Origin: Paracoccaceae bacterium
GTDB lineage: Bacteria; Pseudomonadota; Alphaproteobacteria; Rhodobacterales; Rhodobacteraceae
Reading direction: 5' to 3'
Assembly (NCBI GenBank): GCA_019911965.1
Contig: JAIOJF010000029.1
Location: 119,451-183,450 of the forward strand
Length of the DNA: 64,000 nucleotides
The translations under genes were made by a program, and so were the position numbers. Below are positions 8,017 to 16,729 of the stretch, one piece after another. Each line of letters starts with the position of its first letter. The stretch's first letter is position 1. Under the pieces are notes generated by a model. The model ran no database searches. It was not told the origin of the DNA and saw nothing but the letters and a program-made list of their open reading frames with translations.

Positions 8017-10023
8017 ATGCACATCGTCACGCAATTTCCAAAACGGATCACTGAAAACCCCGATCTCGGCGTGCCCATGCCCGATGGCTGCCGCCTGTCG
8101 GCGCGGGTCTGGATGCCCGAGGATGCCGCCGCGAAACCGGTGCCGGCGATCCTGGAATACATCCCTTATCGCAAGCGCGACGGCACGGTGGAGCGTGATG
8201 CGATCATGCACCGCTATTTCGCGGCACATGGCTACGCGGTGGTGCGGCTCGATCTGCGCGGTTCGGGCGAAAGCCGGGGCATCCTGCATGACGAATATAC
8301 CGAGACCGAGTTGCAGGACGGTGCCGACGCCATCGCCTGGATCGCGGCGCAGAACTGGTGCGACGGCAATGTCGGGATGATGGGCAAAAGCTGGGGCGGC
8401 TTCAACTGCCTGCAGGTGGCGATGCGCCGCCCGCCGGCGCTGAAGGCCATCATTTCCGTCTGCTCGACGGTGGATCGCTATGCCGACGATATCCACTATA
8501 AGGGCGGCTGCCTGTTGAACGACAATTTCCTGTGGGGGGCGGGGCAGATGCTGTCCTATTCCTCGCGCCCGCCGGACCCGGGCCTGGTCGGTGACGAGTG
8601 GCGGGCAATGTGGCTGGAGCGGCTGGACACCGCGCCCTTGCTGGCAGCGCGCTGGCTGCGCCATCAGCGGCGCGACGATTACTGGAAGCACGGCTCGGTC
8701 TGCGATGATTGGGGTGCGATCCAGGCGGCGGTGCTGTCATTTGGCGGCTGGGCTGACAATTACATGAACACCGTCGCGCATCTGGTTGAAAACCTTGACG
8801 CTCCGGTCAAGGGCATCGTCGGGCCCTGGGTGCATCAATATCCCCATACCGCCGATCCCGCGCCGCAGATCGGCTTCTTGCAGGAGGCGCTGCGCTGGTG
8901 GGATTACTGGCTGAAAGGGGTCGAGACCGGCGTGCGCGGCGATCCGGCCTATCGCGTCTGGCAGCAGGACAGCACCCGCCCGGCGCGGATGCGCGAATAC
9001 CGGCCCGGCCGCTGGCTGGCGATGGCGGACTGGCCAACTGCGCGGACCGGGATGCGGCGTTGGCATCTGGGGCAGGGCGGCTTGAAGAGCGACCCGGAAG
9101 CTATTGAAATTCAAGTCAACTCCCCGGTGGATTGCGGCTTTGGCACTGGCCTCTATTTCCCGATGTCGGGCAAGGTGCCGCAGATGTCGGGCGACCAGCG
9201 CGACGATGATGCGCGGTCGGCCTGTTTCGATACCGTGCCGCTTGGCGAGCCTCTGGATATCGTCGGCGCGCCACAGGTCTGCCTGCGCCTCAAGGCCGAC
9301 CGCCCGGCAGCGCAGATCGCCATACGGCTTTGCGAGGTGCATCCCGACGGGGCCTCGAACCGGCTGAGCTATGGCGTGCTGAACCTCTGCCACCGCAATA
9401 GCCACGAGGTGCCCGAGGCGATTGAACCGGGCGAGGAATTCGTGATCACAGTCAGGCTCGATCAGATGGCGGCGCGGGTGGAACCCGGAATGCGGCTGCG
9501 GCTGGCGGTCAGTTCCGCCTATTGGCCGTTCCTGTGGCCATCGCCGGAATGCGCCACGCTGACGCTGCTGGAGGGGCAGGTGGATTTGCCGCTCTGCGCC
9601 GATGTGGCGGGCGATGAATGGCAGTTCGACGAGGCCGAGGGGGCCGAACCCTGGGCGCACCGAAACCTGCGCCCGGCCTTTTACGAGCGCACCCGCACGC
9701 ACGATCTCGGAACCGGCGAAATCACTCTGCACACGATCAATGACGAGGGGCTGAACGAGGATGCCGAGCATGGCCTGATCAGCGGCGCGCAGATCCGCGA
9801 AACGCTGGCGATCCATCCCGACGATCCCCTGTCGGCCACGGCAGAGGTGAAATGGACCCAGGAATTGCGGCGCGGACACTGGGATATCCGCACCGAAACC
9901 GCCGCGCGGATGTGGTCGGATGCCGACAACTTCTACCTGTCGGCGCGGATCGAGGCGTTCGAGGGCGGCGAGAAGGTGTTTGCAACCGATTTCGAGGAAC
10001 AGGTGCCCCGCGATCACGGCTGA
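8017..10023 (+). CDS. CocE/NonD-family serine hydrolase (X-Pro dipeptidyl-peptidase type)
   Basis: A 668-residue alpha/beta hydrolase with the CocE layout: N-terminal catalytic domain with nucleophile S125 in MMGKSWGGFN, the oxyanion-side segment LEYIPYRKRD and RLDLRGSGESRG, an acid in GGWADNY (about 250) and a His in GPWVHQYPH (about 270), then a jelly-roll C-terminal domain from about residue 360 (LRLAVSSAYWPFLWPSP). Family members cleave esters or amides such as glutaryl-7-ACA, cocaine or X-Pro peptides. The ATG at 8017 follows a GGGGGCAGG stretch. It is 60 bases downstream of the C45 gene and is the second hydrolase of the run. The substrate is unknown; an N-acyl amine or peptide is the most natural guess from context. 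Confidence 0.88.
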   Translation: MHIVTQFPKRITENPDLGVPMPDGCRLSARVWMPEDAAAKPVPAILEYIPYRKRDGTVERDAIMHRYFAAHGYAVVRLDLRGSGESRGILHDEYTETELQDGADAIAWIAAQNWCDGNVGMMGKSWGGFNCLQVAMRRPPALKAIISVCSTVDRYADDIHYKGGCLLNDNFLWGAGQMLSYSSRPPDPGLVGDEWRAMWLERLDTAPLLAARWLRHQRRDDYWKHGSVCDDWGAIQAAVLSFGGWADNYMNTVAHLVENLDAPVKGIVGPWVHQYPHTADPAPQIGFLQEALRWWDYWLKGVETGVRGDPAYRVWQQDSTRPARMREYRPGRWLAMADWPTARTGMRRWHLGQGGLKSDPEAIEIQVNSPVDCGFGTGLYFPMSGKVPQMSGDQRDDDARSACFDTVPLGEPLDIVGAPQVCLRLKADRPAAQIAIRLCEVHPDGASNRLSYGVLNLCHRNSHEVPEAIEPGEEFVITVRLDQMAARVEPGMRLRLAVSSAYWPFLWPSPECATLTLLEGQVDLPLCADVAGDEWQFDEAEGAEPWAHRNLRPAFYERTRTHDLGTGEITLHTINDEGLNEDAEHGLISGAQIRETLAIHPDDPLSATAEVKWTQELRRGHWDIRTETAARMWSDADNFYLSARIEAFEGGEKVFATDFEEQVPRDHG

Positions 10024-10106
10024 GCCTTCGGGCGGTGACGCAACGAAAGACTTGCCAGCCGGGGCTTGCCGCCTAACCTGCCACTAACCAGACACGGACA
10101 GCGAAC

Positions 10107-10916
10107 ATGCATCTTTTCGATCAGGCCATCGCGCTCGCGCCCCTTGCCGAAGGCCGCTGGCAGGGCCGGACCAGCCCGGATTACGCCAATCTTGTCGGCC
10201 CTTATGGCGGCATCCTGTCGGCCTGCCTGATGAACGCGGTGCTGTCCGATACGCGTGCGGCGGGCGATCCGGTTTCGATCACCGTGAATTTCTGTGCGGC
10301 GGTGCCCGAGGGCGGATATGAAATCGCCACGCGCCAGATCAGGGCCGGGAAATACCTGCAGCACTGGTCGGTCGAACTGGTCTCTGGCGGGCAGATATGC
10401 ACCACCGCCAGCATCATCCTGGCGCATCGCGGCGCGGATTACTCGCACCAGCCGGTCACCGCGCCTGTGGTGCCGCCTGCCGGCGAATGTGACCTTCTGG
10501 ACATGGCGCCGATGCCGATGGGCTGGCTGCATCGCTACGATTTCCGCTTTGTCGAAGGCCCGCCGCCACTAAGCGGCCTGCCGGCGGGCGGGCAGGGGCC
10601 GGCGCGGTCGGTCAACTGGGTGGCGGACAAGCCGGTGCGTCCGCTGGACCATCTGTCGCTGACCTCGCTGTCGGATTCCTTTCTGCTGCGGCTGTTTCAT
10701 GTGCGTGGCACAATGGTGCCGATGGGCACCGTGTCGATGACAACGCATTTCATTGCGACCGGCGAGGAGATCGCCGAACAGGGCACCGCCCCCGTTCTGG
10801 GGGTGGCCGATGCGATCCGGTTTCACGGCAATTTCCACGACCAGCACATGCAGTTATGGTCAGCCAGCGGCAAATTGCTGGCCTCGGGCACGCAGGTGGT
10901 GTGGTTCAAACAGTAA
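10107..10916 (+). CDS. Acyl-CoA thioesterase-like double-hotdog protein
   Basis: A 269-residue protein with two hotdog repeats. N-terminal segment GPYGGILSACLMNAVL is the usual hotdog helix region, and a second copy is seen at VRPLDHLSLTSLSDSFL in the C-terminal half; the C-terminus ends in the TesB-like strand LLASGTQVVWFK. Such proteins hydrolyse acyl-CoA thioesters or act as hydratases. It is the last rightward gene of the run and is convergent with the ABC transporter ATPase 13 bases away. No terminator is visible in the short gap, so the two transcription units may overlap. An acyl-CoA intermediate in the pathway of the upstream genes would explain its presence, but this is not shown. 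Confidence 0.78.
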   Translation: MHLFDQAIALAPLAEGRWQGRTSPDYANLVGPYGGILSACLMNAVLSDTRAAGDPVSITVNFCAAVPEGGYEIATRQIRAGKYLQHWSVELVSGGQICTTASIILAHRGADYSHQPVTAPVVPPAGECDLLDMAPMPMGWLHRYDFRFVEGPPPLSGLPAGGQGPARSVNWVADKPVRPLDHLSLTSLSDSFLLRLFHVRGTMVPMGTVSMTTHFIATGEEIAEQGTAPVLGVADAIRFHGNFHDQHMQLWSASGKLLASGTQVVWFKQ

Positions 10917-10929
10917 GGTGTTTCGGGCC

Positions 10930-12564
10930 TCAGCCCGCCTTGGCCCGTCCGTCCAGCAGGTTGGTCAGCCAGTCAGGGTCCATTTCCGGCACCGACGACA
11001 GAAGCAACTGGGTGTATTCGGGATGCGGCGGCGACATGATTTCGGTTTTCAGGCCCTGTTCCACCACCGCACCCTGATACATCACCACGATCTCGTCTGA
11101 TATCGCCTGCACCGTGGCAATATCATGGGTGATGAAGATATAGGTCACGCCCAGTTCTTTTTGCAGCCGCATCAACAGTTTCAGGATGCCTTCCTGCACG
11201 ATCTGGTCCAGCGCCGAAGTCACCTCGTCGCAGATGATCAGTTCGGGTTCCGCCGCCAATGCGCGGGCGATGCAGATGCGCTGTTTCTGGCCGCCGGATA
11301 ATTCATTCGGCAAGCGATCATAGAAACTCTCGTCCAGTTCGATCATCTCCAGCAGGCTGACGATGCGGTCCTCCTTCGCCTTGCCTTTCAGGCCAAGGTA
11401 AAACTCCAGCGGCCTGCCGATGATGTCCGCCACCGTCTGGCGTGGATTCATCGCGGTATCGGCCATCTGGTAGATCATCTGGATCTTCTGCAACTGGTCT
11501 TTCTTGCGGTTTTTCAGTTCCGGCGGCAGGGCTTCGCCGTTGAACAGCACCTCGCCCCGGTTCTGCGGCAAAAGCCCCGTCACCACCCGCGCCGTGGTCG
11601 ATTTGCCCGAGCCGCTTTCGCCGACAATGGCCACCGTCTTGCCGCGCGGCACCGCGATCGAGACATCGTGCAGCACGTTCTTGCCCTTGCCATAGGCGGC
11701 GTCCAGGTCCTTGATTTCAAGGATGTAATCGTCGCTGGTTTCGGCCTTTTTCTGGATCGAGCGCACCGACCAGAGCGATTTTGTATAGGGATGTTCCGGG
11801 GCCGACAGCATCTTGCGGGTCTCGGCCTGTTCCATCTCCTCGCCGTAGCGCAGCACCATGATGCGGTTGGCCATCTGCGCCACCACCGCCAGGTCGTGGG
11901 TGATGTAGATGGCGGCGGTGTTGAAGCGTTCCACCGCGTCGCGCATGGCGGCCAGCACCTCGACCTGGGTGGTCACGTCCAGCGCGGTTGTCGGCTCGTC
12001 GAAGATGATCAGATCGGGGCGCGCGGTCATCGCCATCGCGGTCATGGCGCGCTGCAACTGGCCGCCGGAAACCTGATGCGGATAGCGAAAGCCGATCGTG
12101 TCGGCATCGGGCAATTGCATGGCGCGGTACAATTCGATCGCATCGGCCTGCGCCTCGGCCTTGGACACCGTGCCCAGGCGCATCGTCGCCTCGATGGTCT
12201 GGTCGATCAGCTTGTGCGCCGGATTGAACGCCGCCGCCGCCGATTGCGCGACATAGGCGATGCGGGTGCCCCACAGCTTGCGCTTGTCCGATTCGCGCGT
12301 GCTGCGCAATTCCATGCCGTCAAAGGTGATCGACCCGGAGGTCAGCCGGCAACCCGGGCGCGCAAAGCCCATCGCCGCCAGCCCCAGCGTCGATTTTCCG
12401 GCCCCGCTTTCGCCGATCAGCCCCAGCACCTCGCCGCGATTGAGCGTGAGGCTGACGCCCTTGATGATCTCGTGCCAGCGCTCGTCGGAATAGCCGTCGA
12501 TCACCACATCCCGCATGTCCAGCAGGATATCGCCCTTTGCGCCGCGGTTGCGTTCGTCGGTCAT
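10930..12564 (-). CDS. Peptide/nickel-type ABC transporter, fused double ATPase subunit
   Basis: A 544-residue protein with two complete ABC ATPase halves, equivalent to DppD and DppF joined. Half one has Walker A GESGAGKST near residue 54, signature VSGGQLQR and Walker B LIIFDEPTT. Half two has Walker A GESGSGKST near 318, signature LSGGQKQR and Walker B LIICDEVTS. Each half carries the oligopeptide-transporter C-terminal region. Its ATG overlaps the stop of the upstream permease gene by four bases, which implies translational coupling. It powers uptake of the solute bound by the divergently encoded binding protein at 14891. The solute could be a peptide, an amide conjugate or another amine. 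Confidence 0.93.
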   Translation of the reverse strand: MTDERNRGAKGDILLDMRDVVIDGYSDERWHEIIKGVSLTLNRGEVLGLIGESGAGKSTLGLAAMGFARPGCRLTSGSITFDGMELRSTRESDKRKLWGTRIAYVAQSAAAAFNPAHKLIDQTIEATMRLGTVSKAEAQADAIELYRAMQLPDADTIGFRYPHQVSGGQLQRAMTAMAMTARPDLIIFDEPTTALDVTTQVEVLAAMRDAVERFNTAAIYITHDLAVVAQMANRIMVLRYGEEMEQAETRKMLSAPEHPYTKSLWSVRSIQKKAETSDDYILEIKDLDAAYGKGKNVLHDVSIAVPRGKTVAIVGESGSGKSTTARVVTGLLPQNRGEVLFNGEALPPELKNRKKDQLQKIQMIYQMADTAMNPRQTVADIIGRPLEFYLGLKGKAKEDRIVSLLEMIELDESFYDRLPNELSGGQKQRICIARALAAEPELIICDEVTSALDQIVQEGILKLLMRLQKELGVTYIFITHDIATVQAISDEIVVMYQGAVVEQGLKTEIMSPPHPEYTQLLLSSVPEMDPDWLTNLLDGRAKAG

Positions 12565-13526
12565 TCCTTCAGCCCCGATGTCTTGTGCAGGAACCAGTCC
12601 ACGACGAAGTTCACGGCGATGGTCAGCAATGCGATGGCACCGGCGGCCAGCAATGGCGGCGAGGCCAGTTTCAGATCCTCGATCAGCCGGGCCCAGTTTG
12701 CGCCGAAACTGTCAGCCGCCATCCAGGGCCGCACGAACTGGATCAACGAGGCATTGTCGCGCACCATTGATCCCCAGTCGGCGGTGGGGGGCTGGATGCC
12801 GACGCCGAGGAAGGACAGGGCGGCGATGGTCAGGAACACGAAGCAGAATCTGAGGCCGAATTCCGCCACCAGAGGCGGCATGATGTTCGGCAGGATTTCG
12901 CGGCGCATGATCCAGGCCAGCCCTTCGCCCCTGAGTTTCGCGGCCTCGACATAATCCATCACCACCACATTCAAGGAGACTGCCCGCGTCAGCCGGAACA
13001 CCCGGGTGGAATCCAGCAAGGCGATGATGATGATCAGTCCGATTGTGGACGACCCGAAGATCGACAGGAGCATCAGCGCGAAGATCAGGCCGGGAATGGC
13101 CATCAGCACATCCACCAGGCGGCTCAGGATCTGGTCCAGCCACGAGCGGTTGATCGCCGCCATCAGCCCGAACGACCCGCCGATCAGAAAGCTTAGCAGC
13201 GTTGTCACCAGCGCGATGCCGATGGTGTTGCGCGCGCCGTAGACCAGCCGCGAGAAGATGTCGCGTCCGATCTGGTCGGTGCCGAAGACATGGCCCTGAG
13301 CGCCCCATTCCAGATAGGCCGGGAACGAGGTGTCGGCCTCGCCGTAAGGCGCGATGAAGTTGGCGAAGGCGGCGACGAACAGGTAGCACAGGATCACGAT
13401 CATCCCGAACCAGGCTGTCGGCGGCGCGGATTTCAGGCCGATCCGGATACGTTGCAGCCGCGAGCGGCGCTGGCGTACCATGCCCACTTCGGCGGCGGCG
13501 GAATATGTCTGGTCGTCATCGCTCAT
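12561..13526 (-). CDS. Peptide/nickel-type ABC transporter permease (DppC-like)
   Basis: A 321-residue inner-membrane permease. After a cytoplasmic N-terminus and the first helix (WFGMIVILCYLFVAAFANFI) comes the short periplasmic segment GTDQIGRDIFSRLVYGAR that is diagnostic of DppC/OppC. Five further helices follow, with the EAA loop EAAKLRGEGLAWIMRREILPN contacting the ATPase. It overlaps both neighbours by four bases, so the permease pair and the ATPase are translated as one coupled unit. The partner permease is the gene at 13523. Confidence 0.93.
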   Translation of the reverse strand: MSDDDQTYSAAAEVGMVRQRRSRLQRIRIGLKSAPPTAWFGMIVILCYLFVAAFANFIAPYGEADTSFPAYLEWGAQGHVFGTDQIGRDIFSRLVYGARNTIGIALVTTLLSFLIGGSFGLMAAINRSWLDQILSRLVDVLMAIPGLIFALMLLSIFGSSTIGLIIIIALLDSTRVFRLTRAVSLNVVVMDYVEAAKLRGEGLAWIMRREILPNIMPPLVAEFGLRFCFVFLTIAALSFLGVGIQPPTADWGSMVRDNASLIQFVRPWMAADSFGANWARLIEDLKLASPPLLAAGAIALLTIAVNFVVDWFLHKTSGLKE

Positions 13527-14503
13527 CTGGGGTGCAGCAATCTCGGGTTGGTGATGATGCCGATGATGTCGGCGATCAGGTTCAGGACAATATAGGTGGC
13601 GGCGAAGATCACGGTGCAGGCCTGCACCACCGGCACGTCACGGGTGCGCACCGCATCCACCATCGTCTGGCCGATGCCGGGATAGGTGAACACCACCTCG
13701 ACCACCACAACCCCGACCACCAGATAGGCCAGGTTGAAGGCGATCACGGTAGCAATCGGCGCCCAGGCATTGGGCAGGGCATGGCGCAGGATCACCTTGG
13801 ATTGCGACACGCCTTTCAGGCGCGCCATCTCGATATAGGGGCTGGCCAGCAGGTTGATGATCGCCGCCCGTGTCATGCGCATCATATGCGCCACGATCAC
13901 CAGCGTCAGCGTCATCGCGGGCAGGGTGGCCGAATAAATCCGATCGCCCAGCGACATGTCCGGCGTGACGCTCGACAGCGAGGGAAACAGGCTCCAGAGC
14001 GAGGCGAAGAACAGCATCAGGATATAGGCGACGAAGAATTCCGGCGTGGCGATGGTGGTCAGCGTCGCGGCATTGACCACCCGGTCATAGACCGAATTGC
14101 GGTAAAGCGCGGCGGTGATGCCCAGGAACAAGGCCAGCGGCACCGCGATCGAGGCGGTCAATACCGCCAGAAACAGCGTGTTCTGCAACCGCGGGCCGAT
14201 CAGTTCGATCACCGAGCGCGAGCGGTCCTGCCCGGACGAGGCGCGCCCGGAAAACGACTGGCCGAAATCGCCCTGCACGACGCCGCCGACCCATTCCAGG
14301 TAGCGTTGCCATGCCGGCAGATCCAGGCCCAGCTCGCGCCGGAACGCGGCGACGGTTTCCTTGGTGGCGGCCTGGCCGAGCACGGCCTCGCCAAAATCGC
14401 CGGGCAGGAACTCGATCGACGAGAAGATGATCAGCGACACGATGAACAGCGTGAATACGCCGAGCAACAACCGCTGGATGACGGTTCTGACGATTGGGTG
14501 CAA
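13523..14503 (-). CDS. Peptide/nickel-type ABC transporter permease (DppB-like)
   Basis: DppB-type permease with six predicted helices, starting at TVIQRLLLGVFTLFIVSLIIF, and with the EAA-type loop MARLKGVSQSKVILRHALPN near the C-terminal third. I place the start at a TTG at 14503 (LHPIVRTVIQ, 326 residues) because GGGAGAGGG lies just upstream and the family's usual N-terminus begins here. An in-frame ATG at 14617 would add 38 residues that look like untranslated leader. The gene heads the leftward transporter operon; its promoter must lie in the 14504-14890 divergent region shared with the binding-protein gene. Confidence 0.88.
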   Translation of the reverse strand: MHPIVRTVIQRLLLGVFTLFIVSLIIFSSIEFLPGDFGEAVLGQAATKETVAAFRRELGLDLPAWQRYLEWVGGVVQGDFGQSFSGRASSGQDRSRSVIELIGPRLQNTLFLAVLTASIAVPLALFLGITAALYRNSVYDRVVNAATLTTIATPEFFVAYILMLFFASLWSLFPSLSSVTPDMSLGDRIYSATLPAMTLTLVIVAHMMRMTRAAIINLLASPYIEMARLKGVSQSKVILRHALPNAWAPIATVIAFNLAYLVVGVVVVEVVFTYPGIGQTMVDAVRTRDVPVVQACTVIFAATYIVLNLIADIIGIITNPRLLHPR

Positions 14504-14890
14504 TGCCCTCTCCCTGATTGCCGCCCCTCTGTCGGAGGCTTTCGGCGTCAAATTGCGGCCCGACCAGACCAAACTGGCCGTAATCGCTTCCCGACGGATC
14601 GTTTCGCGCCGGGTCAATACCCCTTAGGCTAACTCAACTGGGCATCAAGTAAAGGTGTAAATGGTGCAATACGCGCCGCATCCCCGGAAATACTGCAAAA
14701 ACCCGGCTGTCCGGCGTTTTGCGCGGCTGGCCCGATACAGGCGACCTGACGGCAAGTTGACCGAGAAAGCCCTTGCAAACCGGGCTGCAATTCGCCCACA
14801 CTTTAGGGGGCAGAACGGGTGGAGCCGCGCTGCCGGTTATTCCGCGCCGCCTGAACAGATGGCGGGCACCTCGGTAACAGGGAGAAAAAC

Positions 14891-16492
14891 ATGAACAATA
14901 TCAACAAATTGTCCACGCTTTACAGCCAGGGCAAGTTCAACCGCCGGACCTTCATGCAGGGCGCGACCGGGCTTGGCCTGACTATCGCCGCCGCCTCGAC
15001 CATGGCGGTGCGCGCCGAGGCGGCAACGCCGAAAATGGGCGGCCACATGCGGATCGGTATCGGCCACGGCTCGACCACCGACACGCTGGACCCCAGCACG
15101 TTCGAGAACGGCTGGTCCACCCTGATCGGCCTGACCATCGCCAACAACCTGACCGAGGTCGGCCCCGACGGCAACCTGCGCCCGGAACTGGCAGAAAGCT
15201 ACGAAGCTTCCGCGGACGCCACGACATGGCGCTTCAAGCTGCGTTCCGGCGTGACCTTCCACAACGGCAAGTCACTGACGCCACAGGATGTTATCGACTC
15301 GATCAACCATCACCGGGGCGACGATTCCAAATCCGCCGCCAAGGGCCTGCTGGGCACGGTCACCGACATCACGGCGGATGGCAACACCGTTGTCTTCACG
15401 CTGTCCGGTGGCAATGCCGACTTCCCGTTCATCCTGTCGGATTACCACCTGGGCATTCGCCCGTCCAACGGCGATGGCACGATCGACTGGGCTTCGGGCA
15501 TCGGCACCGGTGGCTATTCGCTGACGAGTTTCGATCCGGGCGTGCGCGGCGAGATGGTGCGCAACCCGAACAACTGGAAAGAAAACACGGCCTTCGTCGA
15601 TTCGGTTTCCGTGCTGTCGATCATTGACGTGACGGCGCGCCAGAACGCGCTGATGAACGGCGATGTCGATATGATCGACCGGGTCGATCCCAAGACGGTG
15701 CATCTGCTGAAGCGCGCGCCGAACCTCGTTATCGAAGAGCAGGCGGGCTATCTGCACTATACCTTCCCGATGCGCCTGAACGTGGCACCGTTCGACAATT
15801 ACGACCTGCGGATGGCGCTGAAATACGCCGTCAAGCGCCAGGAACTGGTCGACAAGATCCTGCTGGGCCACGGTGCCCTTGGCAACGATCACCCGATCTC
15901 GACCGCGGTGCCCTACCACAACGCTGATCTGGAACAGCGGGAATTCGATCCTGAAAAGGCGGCCTTCCACTACAAGAAATCGGGCCATTCCGGCGCGGTG
16001 CAACTGTCGTCCTCCGATGCGGCATTTGCCGGTGCGGTCGATGCGGCACAGTTGATCAAGGCGTCGGCGGCGGAATGCGGCATTGATGTCGAAGTGATCC
16101 GCGAGCCGTCCGATGGCTACTGGTCCAACGTCTGGAACAAGAAGGGCTGGAGCGCGTGCTACTGGTCGGGCCGTCCGACGCAGGACTGGATGTATTCCGC
16201 CGCCTATACCGACGATACCGAGTGGAACGACACCGCCTGGGTCGGCACCCCGTCGGCGGACAAGTTCAACGGCCTGGTGCGGGCAGCGCGGATCGAACTG
16301 GACGATGCCAAGCGGCGTGCGATGTACGGCGAATGCCAGGCGCTGATCAGCGACGACGGTGGCGCGCTGGTTCCGATGTTCGCCAACCACATCTCCGGCG
16401 TGTCGACGAAAATCGGCCATTACGAAGAGACGTCGGCAAACTTCGATCTGGATGGTCTGAAATGCGCCGAACGCTGGTGGTTCAACAGCTGA
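14891..16492 (+). CDS. Peptide/nickel-type ABC transporter substrate-binding protein
   Basis: A 533-residue SBP_bac_5-family binding protein. The N-terminus carries a Tat signal, FNRRTFMQGATGLGLTIAAA, ending near AVRAEAA, so the folded protein is exported to the periplasm. Family landmarks include LRPELAESYEASADATTWRF and VTFHNGKSLTPQDV. It is transcribed away from the permease/ATPase operon and is followed by a strong terminator, so it can be expressed to a different level. AGGGAGAAAAAC precedes the ATG. Ligand unknown; the location beside amine/amide enzymes favours a related compound. Confidence 0.92.
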   Translation: MNNINKLSTLYSQGKFNRRTFMQGATGLGLTIAAASTMAVRAEAATPKMGGHMRIGIGHGSTTDTLDPSTFENGWSTLIGLTIANNLTEVGPDGNLRPELAESYEASADATTWRFKLRSGVTFHNGKSLTPQDVIDSINHHRGDDSKSAAKGLLGTVTDITADGNTVVFTLSGGNADFPFILSDYHLGIRPSNGDGTIDWASGIGTGGYSLTSFDPGVRGEMVRNPNNWKENTAFVDSVSVLSIIDVTARQNALMNGDVDMIDRVDPKTVHLLKRAPNLVIEEQAGYLHYTFPMRLNVAPFDNYDLRMALKYAVKRQELVDKILLGHGALGNDHPISTAVPYHNADLEQREFDPEKAAFHYKKSGHSGAVQLSSSDAAFAGAVDAAQLIKASAAECGIDVEVIREPSDGYWSNVWNKKGWSACYWSGRPTQDWMYSAAYTDDTEWNDTAWVGTPSADKFNGLVRAARIELDDAKRRAMYGECQALISDDGGALVPMFANHISGVSTKIGHYEETSANFDLDGLKCAERWWFNS

Positions 16493-16515
16493 TCGCCAAC
16501 TGGTCCTGAACATAG

Positions 16516-16544
16516 CGGCGGCAGGGCAACCTGCCGCCGTTTTT
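16516..16544 (+). terminator. Rho-independent terminator of the binding-protein gene
   Basis: A perfect 10-bp GC-rich stem, CGGCGGCAGG (16516-16525) and CCTGCCGCCG (16530-16539), with a GCAA tetraloop, directly followed by TTTTT (16540-16544). It lies 24 bases after the binding-protein stop and insulates the downstream tRNA. Confidence 0.93.
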
Positions 16545-16573
16545 CGTGGCGGTGGCGCAGGATCGGTTCAGCC

Positions 16574-16602
16574 TTGCGCGACTCAAATCCGGCGGCTATA
16601 CG
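16574..16602 (+). promoter_or_regulatory. Sigma-70-type promoter of tRNA-Thr
   Basis: TTGCGC at 16574-16579, a 17-base spacer and TATACG at 16597-16602, ending 36 bases before the tRNA 5' end. Position after the terminator and before the tRNA supports the call. Confidence 0.6.
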
Positions 16603-16638
16603 CCCCTCCTGTCGCGCCGCCAAGGCGCTACGCGAAGG

Positions 16639-16714
16639 GCCGGTCTAGCTCAGCTGGTAGAGCGCCTGATTTGTAATCAGGATGTCGGGGGTTCGAGTCC
16701 CTCGACCGGCACCA
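16639..16714 (+). tRNA. tRNA-Thr (anticodon TGT)
   Basis: A 76-base cloverleaf. The acceptor arms GCCGGTC and GACCGGC pair fully and CCA is encoded. The D arm is GCTC/GAGC, the anticodon stem CCTGA/TCAGG encloses TTTGTAA giving anticodon TGT, and the T arm is GGGGG/CCCTC around TTCGAGT with one G-T pair. It decodes ACA and, by wobble, other Thr codons. It sits alone between a terminator and the convergent mgtE gene, whose stop is 15 bases away. Confidence 0.96.
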
Positions 16715-16729
16715 TATCCACCCCCAAGA

